Notes under the pieces: generated by a model
The model's input: only the letters and a program-made list of their open reading frames with translations
What the model was told of the DNA's origin: nothing
The model's database searches: none
Source of the DNA: Pedosphaera sp.
GTDB lineage: Bacteria > Verrucomicrobiota > Verrucomicrobiia > Limisphaerales > SIAT01
DNA: 5,922 nucleotides
NCBI GenBank assembly: GCA_009691645.1
Contig: SIAT01000115.1
Coordinates: forward strand, 1 to 5,922
Reading direction: 5' to 3'
Position numbers and translations under genes: made by a program
Part shown: piece by piece, positions 1-5,551 of the stretch
Numbering within the stretch: the stretch's first letter is position 1
Layout of the letters: every line of letters begins with the position of its first letter

Positions 1-1009
1 GGCGCGAATCCACACGCGGATAGGTGAGCGCCTTGTGCCGCTCGTACAGCGCCTGCGCGATGGACAGCGTGTTCTTGGCCGAGAACCCGAACCGGCGATT
101 CGCATCGCGCTGCAGGCTGGTCAAATCGAAAAGCAGCGGCGAGAGCGAAGTGGACGGCTTGCTTTCCTCGGTGACGATGCCGGGCTTTCCGAGGCACTTG
201 GCGTGAATCACCTCCGCTTTTGCCTGATCCCAAATCCGCTCGGCACGCAGCGCTTCATCAGCCTCTTTGCCCCCGGATCTCGAGAAACCCTCATCCAGCC
301 AACGCCCCGCATACTCGCCAGCGGCGCACTGGAACGTGGCGTGCAATTCCCAGTAACCACGCGGGATGAACTTGCGAATCTTCTCCTCGCGATCGACCAG
401 AAGCGTGAGCGTCGGCGTCTGCACGCGGCCGACGGTGGTCTTGTTGAACCCGCCGCCCTTCGAGTTGAACGCGGTCATCGCCCGCGTACCGTTGATTCCC
501 ACCAGCCAGTCAGCCTCGCTGCGGCAAGTGGCGGCATCGGCCAGCGGGCGCATCGCCTCGTCGCTCCGCAGTCGCTCGAAACCGCCGCGGATCGCCGCGG
601 GCGTCATTGATTGCAGCCAAAGCCGCTGGATCGGCTGCTTCGCTTTGGTGTAACGGACGACGTTGCGGAAAATCAACTCGCCCTCGCGCCCGGCGTCGCA
701 AGCATTGATAAGCGCGTCCACATCCTTTCGCTTGATCAGCTTCTGGAGCGTCCGCAGTTTCGACGCACTGCGCTCGATCGGGTTGAGGTCGAAGTGCGGC
801 GGGATTACCGGCAGATTGGCGAGCGACCACTTACCCTTCTTCGCCTCGAACTCCTCCGGACAGGCGATCTCCACCAAATGGCCCACGGCAGAAGCGACCA
901 CGAACCGGTCACTCTCGTGATAGTCGTCGTGCTTCTTGAAACCACCGAGCGCCTTGGCGATGTCGCCGGCGACGGACGGTTTCTCAGCGATGATGAGGAC
1001 CTTTCCCAT
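1..1009 (-). CDS. topB: DNA topoisomerase III (type IA), N-terminal part, cut by window edge
   Basis: Type IA topoisomerases cut one DNA strand through a 5'-phosphotyrosine and pass the other strand; Topo III mainly decatenates and resolves recombination or replication intermediates. The first 336 residues are visible and the frame is open throughout. The Toprim domain starts at once (IIAEKPSVA, Glu9 and Lys10) and carries the acidic motif DAGREGE at 105-111. Next come CRSEADWLVGINGTRA (162-177) and GRVQTPTL (194-201). The active-site motif TYPRVDSR gives catalytic Tyr330, almost the same position as Tyr328 of E. coli Topo III. The C-terminal part lies beyond base 1. I chose the ATG at 1009-1007 because the Toprim strand follows directly; an upstream ATG at 1047 is out of frame. 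No Shine-Dalgarno motif is visible. The gene is divergent from the methyltransferase gene. The second Asp of the DxDxE motif is Gly107, which I recall from other TopB proteins. Assignment to type IA is near certain; the TopB subgroup is very likely. Confidence 0.95.
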   Translation of the reverse strand, partial: MGKVLIIAEKPSVAGDIAKALGGFKKHDDYHESDRFVVASAVGHLVEIACPEEFEAKKGKWSLANLPVIPPHFDLNPIERSASKLRTLQKLIKRKDVDALINACDAGREGELIFRNVVRYTKAKQPIQRLWLQSMTPAAIRGGFERLRSDEAMRPLADAATCRSEADWLVGINGTRAMTAFNSKGGGFNKTTVGRVQTPTLTLLVDREEKIRKFIPRGYWELHATFQCAAGEYAGRWLDEGFSRSGGKEADEALRAERIWDQAKAEVIHAKCLGKPGIVTEESKPSTSLSPLLFDLTSLQRDANRRFGFSAKNTLSIAQALYERHKALTYPRVDSR

Positions 1010-1192
1010 AGACGTAACGGCAGCTTGTAACGCCGCCGCGATTTCATTTGCAACCGTCTTTTTGATAAACCGTAAAACAACCGGAGCGTCCACCGCGCCG
1101 TTTCGAGTGCGAAAAACCTGCTCGAAAGACGGCGGCCGCACCGCCCCAATTCAGTGTTTCCGCCTCTCCCTCTTTCCGCAATACTCCGCGCG

Positions 1193-1912
1193 ATGGGCAA
1201 CGCGTATTACGCCCCGGACGCCACGCGCGCGACGAAGGTCAGCGCGCTCTTCGCGCGCATCGCGCCGCGCTACGACCTTATCAACGACCTGCAAAGCTTC
1301 GGCCTGCACCGGTTGTGGAAACGCCGACTCGTGCGCCTCGCTGCCGCGCGGCCCGGCCTCCATGCGCTCGACCTCTGCTGCGGCACCGGCGACGTCGCCT
1401 TCGCGCTCGCCCGTGCGGGCGCAGGGGTCACCGGCCTCGATTTCAGCGAGGAAATGCTTGCCATGGCGAAACAGCGCAAGCCATCCGCCGGCACCGGACA
1501 AGTCGAATTCCTCCACGGCGACGCGCTACAGACGCCGTTCCCCGATGCGCACTTTGATGTCGTCACCATCAGCTATGGCCTGCGGAACCTCGCCGACTTC
1601 ACCGGCGGCCTTCGCGAGATGCACCGCGTGACGCGCCCCGGCGGGCGGCTCGTCATCCTCGATTTCGGCAAGCCGCCCAACCGCCTCTGGCGCTCTCTCT
1701 ATTTTGGTTACCTGCGTTTCGCCGTGCCGGTTTTCGGTCGCATCTTTTGCGGCGACGCCGCGGCCTACGCCTACATTCTCGAGTCACTCCAGCATTACCC
1801 AGCGCAAGAAGGCGTGGCGACGGCGTTGCGTGAATTGGGGTGCGCGAATGTGGGCGTGACCCATCTGCTCGGTGGCGCGATGAGCCTCAACTACGCCGAG
1901 AAGGCGCGCTAA
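1193..1912 (+). CDS. menG: Demethylmenaquinone/ubiquinone C-methyltransferase (UbiE/MenG family)
   Basis: This SAM-dependent methyltransferase performs the C-methylation of the quinone ring late in menaquinone (or ubiquinone) synthesis, acting on a prenylated membrane substrate. The 239-aa product has the usual family length. The N-terminal signature VSALFARIAPRYDLIND (16-32) is followed by QSFGLHRLWKR. SAM motif I is LDLCCGTGD (59-67), with Asp83 in GLDFS likely to bind the ribose. HGDA is at 108-111, YGLRN at 128-132, and RPGGRLVILDFGKP at 148-161. The C-terminal GGAMSLNYAEK corresponds to the family's terminal GG-x-x-x-x-x-x-x-K region. I prefer the ATG at 1193; an in-frame GTG at 1154 would add 13 residues that look unconserved. 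No Shine-Dalgarno motif precedes either start. The gene is transcribed alone, divergent from topB and convergent with the lipoprotein cluster. Whether the natural substrate is demethylmenaquinone, a ubiquinone precursor or both cannot be read from this window; menG is preferred only because of the suspected lineage. Confidence 0.93.
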   Translation: MGNAYYAPDATRATKVSALFARIAPRYDLINDLQSFGLHRLWKRRLVRLAAARPGLHALDLCCGTGDVAFALARAGAGVTGLDFSEEMLAMAKQRKPSAGTGQVEFLHGDALQTPFPDAHFDVVTISYGLRNLADFTGGLREMHRVTRPGGRLVILDFGKPPNRLWRSLYFGYLRFAVPVFGRIFCGDAAAYAYILESLQHYPAQEGVATALRELGCANVGVTHLLGGAMSLNYAEKAR

Positions 1913-1914
1913 AG

Positions 1915-2598
1915 CTATCTCGCCGAAGCCAACTCTTCCATCAACCGCAGCGCAGCAGCCTCAGCCAATTCGGTCAACTTGAAGTGCCGCAGCAGACGCG
2001 CCGCCTCGGCATCCGCACCGAATAATTCCCCGACGCTGACCTGCGCCAGCAGCCGGCCATCCGCCAGCCGCACCGCTGCCAACTGCAGTTCCGGCACGAG
2101 ATGCACGCGATCGCCCGACACCTCGCGCACGACCAACCGCCGCGTCGCGGCGAGCACTTCGATCGCGATCTCCGCCGGTTCAGCGCTGGTTTCCTTCTCC
2201 AATACACGCCCGCCAGCCTGTTGGAATAAGCGCGTGAAAAGCGGCGGCAACTCGCGCACCTCGGCCGGCGGCTCTTCTTGCTTCACCGGATCGGGTGCGG
2301 CGGGCGCGTTCGGATTGGTCAGCGTGCGGGGCTGCGGATTGACGCGGATGAGCAGACGCGGCTGGCCGAGTTTCGTGTAAGCCGCTTGGAACCGCTCCGT
2401 CACGGCCCGTGCCGCGCTCGGACTGACGAGCGGCACGAGAATCAGCGCGGGCTTGTCCGTGTACACAAACGTCTCCTTCGGAGCGGACGGTGCGGGCGCG
2501 ATGAAGATGGGGTTCGGCTTTGAAGCGGGCAACGGTTCCAACGGCGCAGCGCATGCCGCGATCGCGGTGAGGCTGAGTTGGGCGAGCAACCGTTTCAT
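1915..2598 (-). CDS. Unrecognised predicted lipoprotein, last gene of the lipoprotein operon
   Basis: I do not recognise this 227-aa protein. It begins MKRLLAQLSLTAIAAC, a short signal peptide ending in a lipobox with Cys16 as the likely lipidated residue. A Pro/Ala-rich stretch follows (about 17-42), then a strand-like segment (PALILVPLVSP, 50-60) and a second Pro/Asn-rich linker (about 88-118). The C-terminal part (119-225) has helix and strand segments: FTRLFQQAGGRVLEKE, IAIEVLAATRRLVV, VPELQLAAVRLADGRLLAQ. The order 'helix, gg-V-L-E/R, hydrophobic strand, long strand ending in L-x-D-x-R/T-G-x-L-L-A' resembles LpoB and CsgG-like proteins; that likeness is inference. The ATG at 2598 starts the signal peptide cleanly. 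A TTG at 2616 would add six residues and overlap the upstream stop as TTGA, a possible coupled start. The gene begins 14 bp after the YcfL-like stop and ends 2 bp from the convergent menG stop. Its export and operon membership are well supported; its function is unknown. Confidence 0.85.
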   Translation of the reverse strand: MKRLLAQLSLTAIAACAAPLEPLPASKPNPIFIAPAPSAPKETFVYTDKPALILVPLVSPSAARAVTERFQAAYTKLGQPRLLIRVNPQPRTLTNPNAPAAPDPVKQEEPPAEVRELPPLFTRLFQQAGGRVLEKETSAEPAEIAIEVLAATRRLVVREVSGDRVHLVPELQLAAVRLADGRLLAQVSVGELFGADAEAARLLRHFKLTELAEAAALRLMEELASAR

Positions 2599-2612
2599 TT
2601 CCGACACGCCAC

Positions 2613-3035
2613 TCAACGCGCGAGGCGCACGCGGATGGTGTAGCGCTGCGCCTTGTCGTTGAGCGAGGTGAACGTGGAAGTCTCCTGCGCGTTCTCGGTG
2701 AGAATGAGCGTCTGGAACGGCGTCTCGTCGCCGGTGGAAAATCCGTTGGCATCTTTGAAGACGCAGTTGATCTGGACTTGGATGCGCTTGTTCTCGCGGT
2801 TGCGCACATTCGCGCTCACCTCGAGGCGGCCATCCGCCAATCGCCGCTCCTGCAGGCCGGAACAGGTGACGGCCGATTGCGTGAGACTGTCGAGTAGCAC
2901 GAACTTCTCGCGGTTCTCAATGTCGTGGCGAGAGGTATTGGCAGGCCCATAAGCGCCGCCGACACAACCGGCGAGCAGTGCGGCGGCGGACGTGGCGAGG
3001 GCGAGGAGCGTGGTTTTCATGGCGGTTCGTTTCAT
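2613..3035 (-). CDS. YcfL-like (DUF1425) predicted lipoprotein
   Basis: Small 140-aa exported protein. The signal peptide ends in a textbook lipobox, LLAGC, with Cys24 as the lipidation site. The mature part carries a beta-rich domain: KFVLLDSLTQSAVTC (44-58), RLEVSANVRN (70-79), an alternating strand RIQVQINCVFKDANG (84-98), then PFQTLILTENAQE and a closing strand YTIRVRLAR. The arrangement of a strand, an aromatic or Asp-Gly turn, a strand and a terminal xxRVRL strand matches my memory of the E. coli YcfL family, whose gene is next to lpoB. No enzymatic motif is visible, and the YcfL role is not established. Its ATG at 3035 overlaps the preceding TGA as ATGA, which suggests translational coupling. 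A second ATG at 3020 would still leave a signal peptide. Cys58 and Cys91 in the mature domain could form a disulfide. Lipoprotein status is solid; the family is likely rather than certain. Confidence 0.85.
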   Translation of the reverse strand: MKRTAMKTTLLALATSAAALLAGCVGGAYGPANTSRHDIENREKFVLLDSLTQSAVTCSGLQERRLADGRLEVSANVRNRENKRIQVQINCVFKDANGFSTGDETPFQTLILTENAQETSTFTSLNDKAQRYTIRVRLAR

Positions 3036-4177
3036 TGGTCGGAGATGAATAACACTGTGTCGCGATCAGCGCGCACCTCGAAGGTGAGCGTGCGGGAGAG
3101 TTTCGGCAAGGGCTTCCCATCGCGGTCGAGGAACTCGATGGCGACAACCTGCGGACCGGGGGGCAGACGGAACGCAGCGAACGCGAGGTGCTGCGGCAGG
3201 TTGTTCCATGTGCGCGTGTCGGCCATCGCCTCGGCGGTGTTGCTCACGGCGCCGGCGGCGATGCCCGCGCCGATGAGCGGCAGGGCGGCTCCGCGCGTCT
3301 CCTTCGGTCCAGCCAGAACCGCGCCGGCCAGCGGCGCAACGGTTGCAATCGCATCCAGCGGCTTCTTCAACGAACCTTTGTCAGCGAGAATGTCGTCCAT
3401 CAAACGCCCGCCGCGCGTGGTGGCTTGGAAGGTCAGATCATCGAGCGCCTTCGCCTCGACCATCTGCTCACCCATCTTGAACCGCGCCGCGAACACCGGC
3501 GAGTAACCGGCGTGATACTGGAGTCGCTCGCCGTATTTGCCGCCGCCGTACTTGAGCGGGCCGAAGCCGAATTGGGTAAACACCAGCACGTTGGCCGAGG
3601 CGACGTAGTCGGGCAACGCGTTGGTCTTGGCGGAAGCCCGCGCGCGCCGGAGCATGTCGCCGCCATCACCGAGCAGCTTCGTCGTGGCGAGGCCGTCGAG
3701 GTAATCGAGCAGCACGAAGTCGCTGGCGAACGATTTGTCCTTCGCATCGCCGTCGATGAGCTGCGCGCTCTTGAAACAGGCGCGGGCGTTGTCCGGCTCG
3801 CCATCCATCCAGTAGAGCAGGCCGCGATAGAAATAAGCCATCGCTTGCTCATACGATTCGCCAACGTAAATCTTCTGCGCCTCGTTGCCGAAAAGGCTGC
3901 GAGCCTTGATCGTCCGCTCGTCGGCAGTGAGGATGGCGCCGACGGTCGGCAGGCATTCATCGAGAAGCTGACGGGCTTCGGCGAAGCGTCCCGATTTCAT
4001 CGCCACCAGCGCGACACGGTAACGCCAGAGAATCTTGTCCCGATTGGGTGCGGCGGCGATGAGTTTCTTGCCTTCCGCGACCAAGTCATTACTGGCCACC
4101 GGCGCCTTCTTGATCTCCGGCGCCGCGCAACCAACCGCGAACAGCGCGACTGCGACGAGCTGGCAGACCTTGTTCAT
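3032..4177 (-). CDS. TPR-like lipoprotein of the LpoB/YcfL cluster (COG3014-like)
   Basis: This 381-aa protein begins with an N-terminal export signal (MNKVCQLVAVALFAVGC) and a probable lipidated Cys17; Ala at position -3 makes the lipobox less than ideal. The N-terminal half is helical with TPR-like units, clearest at about 47-77 (ILWRYRVALVAMKSGRFAEA) and 113-140 (AYFYRGLLYWMDGEPDNARA). A Gly/Ala-rich, weakly hydrophobic stretch spans about 278-314. The C-terminal domain (about 320-381) looks beta-rich, with DTRTWNNLPQHLAFAAF, then PPGPQVVAIEF and TLTFEVRADRDTVLFI. The layout fits the uncharacterised COG3014-type lipoproteins that I recall next to LpoB and YcfL homologues; a search should confirm this. 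TPR units usually bind partner proteins, so a scaffold role for neighbouring lipoproteins or an envelope enzyme is a reasonable inference. The gene starts 18 bp after the LpoB-like stop and overlaps the YcfL-like start by 4 bp. No Shine-Dalgarno motif is visible. The long plus-strand frame opposite is a shadow. Confidence 0.88.
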   Translation of the reverse strand: MNKVCQLVAVALFAVGCAAPEIKKAPVASNDLVAEGKKLIAAAPNRDKILWRYRVALVAMKSGRFAEARQLLDECLPTVGAILTADERTIKARSLFGNEAQKIYVGESYEQAMAYFYRGLLYWMDGEPDNARACFKSAQLIDGDAKDKSFASDFVLLDYLDGLATTKLLGDGGDMLRRARASAKTNALPDYVASANVLVFTQFGFGPLKYGGGKYGERLQYHAGYSPVFAARFKMGEQMVEAKALDDLTFQATTRGGRLMDDILADKGSLKKPLDAIATVAPLAGAVLAGPKETRGAALPLIGAGIAAGAVSNTAEAMADTRTWNNLPQHLAFAAFRLPPGPQVVAIEFLDRDGKPLPKLSRTLTFEVRADRDTVLFISDQ

Positions 4178-4195
4178 GGCCGGCGAGGGCGGTGT

Positions 4196-4825
4196 TCAGC
4201 GATAAACTGCGTCGCTCTGCCCCTGTTTCTTGATCTCCGCGAAGTCCTCCCAGAGGATCGCGCTGGTGCGCGGATCGATGAGCTGGAAGGTATAAAGGAC
4301 GTAGTCGCTCGCGCCGGTGTTGCTCCGGGTGGAGATGCCCTGCAGCTTGCCGGTGAGGATGAAATCCGCGCCCTTGAACTCGACCGGCGCGTTCGGCGTG
4401 CCGCCGGTGACCTTGCCGGTCTGTTTAAGATCACGCTCCTTCTCCAGAGCGTCCATCCGATCGCGCGCGAGGAACGTCACCTTGCCGCCGGCCTTTGTAT
4501 TAAGCGCCACGCGGATGCGGGTAAGAAATATTTCTTTGTTAATCGGGAAACGCGTCTCGTTGACCACCGGTTCAAGGACGATGTTGGGTTTGCCCTGCGC
4601 GTTGGCGATCTGCGTTGTGGCGAGGATGCTGCGGGCCATCTTATCCGCCACCGCCACGAGATCCTGCGATTCGATGCCGGTGCCAGCCACGAAGCCGCGT
4701 TCGTCGGCCTTCATCTCGGTGACATTGACGCCGTGGGGGTTCATCCCCGTCGTGCCGCAGCCCGCCGTGAGCGCGGCCAGCAATGCGACGGCAGTGGCAG
4801 TGGTGCAGGTGGTTCGAATCATCAT
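4196..4825 (-). CDS. lpoB: LpoB-family lipoprotein (penicillin-binding protein activator)
   Basis: In E. coli LpoB is an outer-membrane lipoprotein that reaches through the peptidoglycan and activates the synthase PBP1b. This 209-aa product has a signal peptide ending LTAGC, with lipidated Cys23. An alpha/beta domain follows: IVLEPVVNET (82-91), helix IFLTRIRVALNTKAGG, VTFLARDRMDALEKER (116-131), GADFILTGKLQGI (152-164), YVLYTFQLIDPRTSAILWED (175-194) and terminal SDAVYR. These match the LpoB/CsgG-like pattern of 'strand, helix, F-x-x-R, A-D-x-x-L-x-G, D-x-R-T-x-x-I-L-W'. E. coli LpoB has a long Pro-rich linker after the lipid anchor; here that linker is absent, so the globular domain sits closer to the membrane. 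The first of two adjacent ATGs (4825) has the only clear Shine-Dalgarno motif in the window (AAGGA, 4838-4834). It is the first gene of the four-gene cluster. The family call is strong; PBP1b activation in this organism is inferred. Confidence 0.88.
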   Translation of the reverse strand: MMIRTTCTTATAVALLAALTAGCGTTGMNPHGVNVTEMKADERGFVAGTGIESQDLVAVADKMARSILATTQIANAQGKPNIVLEPVVNETRFPINKEIFLTRIRVALNTKAGGKVTFLARDRMDALEKERDLKQTGKVTGGTPNAPVEFKGADFILTGKLQGISTRSNTGASDYVLYTFQLIDPRTSAILWEDFAEIKKQGQSDAVYR

Positions 4826-4833
4826 TCAGCCTT

Positions 4834-4838
4834 TCCTT
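4834..4838 (-). promoter_or_regulatory. Shine-Dalgarno site of the lpoB-like gene
   Basis: On the minus strand this reads AAGGA, eight bases before the ATG at 4825 and within the purine run GAAGGAAAGG. It supports the first of the two adjacent ATG codons as the start. It is the only convincing ribosome-binding motif among the eight genes in the window. Confidence 0.6.
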
Positions 4839-4950
4839 CGCCGCGCTTCTTCAGCGCGATTGATACCGTTCTCGATGTGGGGCAGACTACGATACTGGAA
4901 GATTCGACGCCAGTAGAAATTGGAGATTCACCGCACGGCCGACGTTTCTT

Positions 4951-4990
4951 GGGTGTAAACAGAACACGCCATCATCAGATGGGTGTGAAG
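4951..4990 (+). repeat. Two direct repeats GGGTGTRAA, 30 bp apart, upstream of a -10 box
   Basis: GGGTGTAAAC at 4951-4960 and GGGTGTGAAG at 4981-4990 share eight of ten bases and start exactly 30 bp apart, close to three helical turns. The second copy covers the place where a -35 hexamer would lie for the TATAAT at 5000. This arrangement would suit a regulator binding the same DNA face twice, either as activator or repressor of the downstream small gene or of the divergent lipoprotein operon. Two copies in a short spacer can arise by chance, so this is only a candidate operator. Confidence 0.25.
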
Positions 4991-4999
4991 ATTGTGAAA

Positions 5000-5005
5000 T
5001 ATAAT
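5000..5005 (+). promoter_or_regulatory. Consensus -10 box (TATAAT) ahead of the small winged-helix gene
   Basis: TATAAT matches the sigma-70 -10 consensus perfectly and lies in the most AT-rich part of the spacer, 42 bp before the ATG at 5048. Transcription would start near 5012 and give a leader of about 36 bases. At 16-18 bp upstream there is no good -35 (AGATGG or neighbours), so the promoter may need an activator. A divergent promoter for the lipoprotein operon should lie in the same 222-bp spacer, but I found no convincing hexamer pair on the minus strand. Confidence 0.45.
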
Positions 5006-5047
5006 GCTTGTACTAATTTCATCCGCTTTCATTATCGCCACCCCAAC

Positions 5048-5431
5048 ATGAAAACTGACGCCCTCAAACAATACATCCACCTCCGCGAAGCCCTCCTGAA
5101 GGAAAAGTCCTCCCTCGAGGCGCGCCTCGCCCAGATCCACAAAGCCCTCGGCGGTGGCGGCAGCTCCGTCACCAAAGCCGCCGCACCCAAGCCGGCTGTC
5201 GCGGCCAAAGGCCCCAACCGCAAGCGCGCGAAGAATAAGCTCTCGCTCAAGGATGCCGTGAGCCATGCCATCGAAGGCAAAGAACTCACCAAGCCTGAGA
5301 TTCTTGATGCCATCAAGGCGACTGGCTATAAGTTCGCCACCAAGGATCCAATCAACTCGCTCAACGCTCTGCTTTATAGCGGCAAGGTGTTCAAGAAAGT
5401 CGGCGACGGCAAGTTCGGTCTGGCGAAGTAA
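5048..5431 (+). CDS. Small coiled-coil protein with C-terminal HARE-HTH-like winged helix
   Basis: The product has 127 residues in three parts. Residues 1-35 form a charged heptad-like helix (ALKQYIHLREALLKEKSSLE), probably a coiled coil for dimerisation. Residues 36-64 form a low-complexity linker, first Gly/Ser then Ala/Lys/Pro-rich, ending in the very basic NRKRAKNK. Residues 65-127 form a compact domain with LSLKDAVSHAIEGKELTKPE, then ILDAIKATGY, PINSLNALLYSGKVF and terminal VGDGKFGLAK. Its pattern of two helices, a 'K-x-E-I' recognition helix and a closing F-x-x-V-G-x-G-K-F-x-L wing matches the HARE-HTH fold (HB1, ASXL, restriction endonuclease) seen in RNA polymerase delta and in chromatin proteins. 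A basic tail plus winged helix suggests a nucleoid-associated or regulatory DNA-binding protein; this is inference. I chose the ATG at 5048 because the frame upstream is the antisense shadow of the lipoprotein genes. A -10 box and a strong terminator bracket the gene as a single transcript. No Shine-Dalgarno motif is visible. Confidence 0.85.
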   Translation: MKTDALKQYIHLREALLKEKSSLEARLAQIHKALGGGGSSVTKAAAPKPAVAAKGPNRKRAKNKLSLKDAVSHAIEGKELTKPEILDAIKATGYKFATKDPINSLNALLYSGKVFKKVGDGKFGLAK

Positions 5432-5451
5432 TCTATTTCTCCCCTTCAACG

Positions 5452-5483
5452 AACCGGCGGCAATCAGCCGCCGGTTTTTATTT
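5452..5483 (+). terminator. Rho-independent terminator of the small winged-helix gene
   Basis: A perfect 10-bp GC-rich inverted repeat (AACCGGCGGC and GCCGCCGGTT) around the 5-base loop AATCA is followed by a T-rich tract (TTTTTATTT with the stem's last bases). It lies 20 bp after the stop codon at 5431 and separates that gene from hisF, so hisF probably has its own promoter. Confidence 0.9.
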
Positions 5484-5551
5484 GCAGCGGTCGAACGAAA
5501 ACCGCGTTGCGCCGCAGCGCGAGCCCCCGTTAAGATGTTCCTCTTGATGTT

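Noticed and set aside
35..1030. Plus-strand open frames of 139-191 codons opposite topB
   Set aside because: They are antisense to a frame with clear topoisomerase motifs through to Tyr330; long shadow frames are common in GC-rich DNA.
1048..1078. AT-rich stretch between topB and menG as a promoter (TTGCAA, GATAAA, TAAAAC)
   Set aside because: TTGCAA and GATAAA are only 10 bp apart, and TAAAAC is 19 bp away and matches poorly. A promoter pair must lie in this 183-bp spacer, but I cannot place it.
1154..1192. N-terminal extension of menG from a GTG at 1154
   Set aside because: The extra 13 residues (MFPPLPLSAILRA) do not look like the family, and the ATG at 1193 gives the usual length; no ribosome site favours the GTG.
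936..1631. 231-codon plus-strand frame overlapping the menG start
   Set aside because: It is out of frame with menG, rich in Ser/Arg/Ala and without recognisable motifs; menG has a full family signature.
4826..5047. Small RNA or riboswitch in the lpoB/winged-helix spacer
   Set aside because: I saw no stable hairpin series, no known riboswitch core and no terminator within the spacer on either strand.
3188..5431. 747-codon open frame on the plus strand running through the lipoprotein genes into the small winged-helix gene
   Set aside because: Up to about 5047 it is antisense to the lpoB-like and TPR-like genes, which have signal peptides, lipoboxes and family motifs. Its translation there is Arg/Glu/His/Ala-rich without domains. 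Only the last 127 residues are real, starting at the ATG at 5048.
5507..5536. Possible hisF promoter TTGCGC with TAAGAT, 18-bp spacing
   Set aside because: The hexamers match consensus at only three and four of six positions, and the leader would be about ten bases; too weak to annotate.
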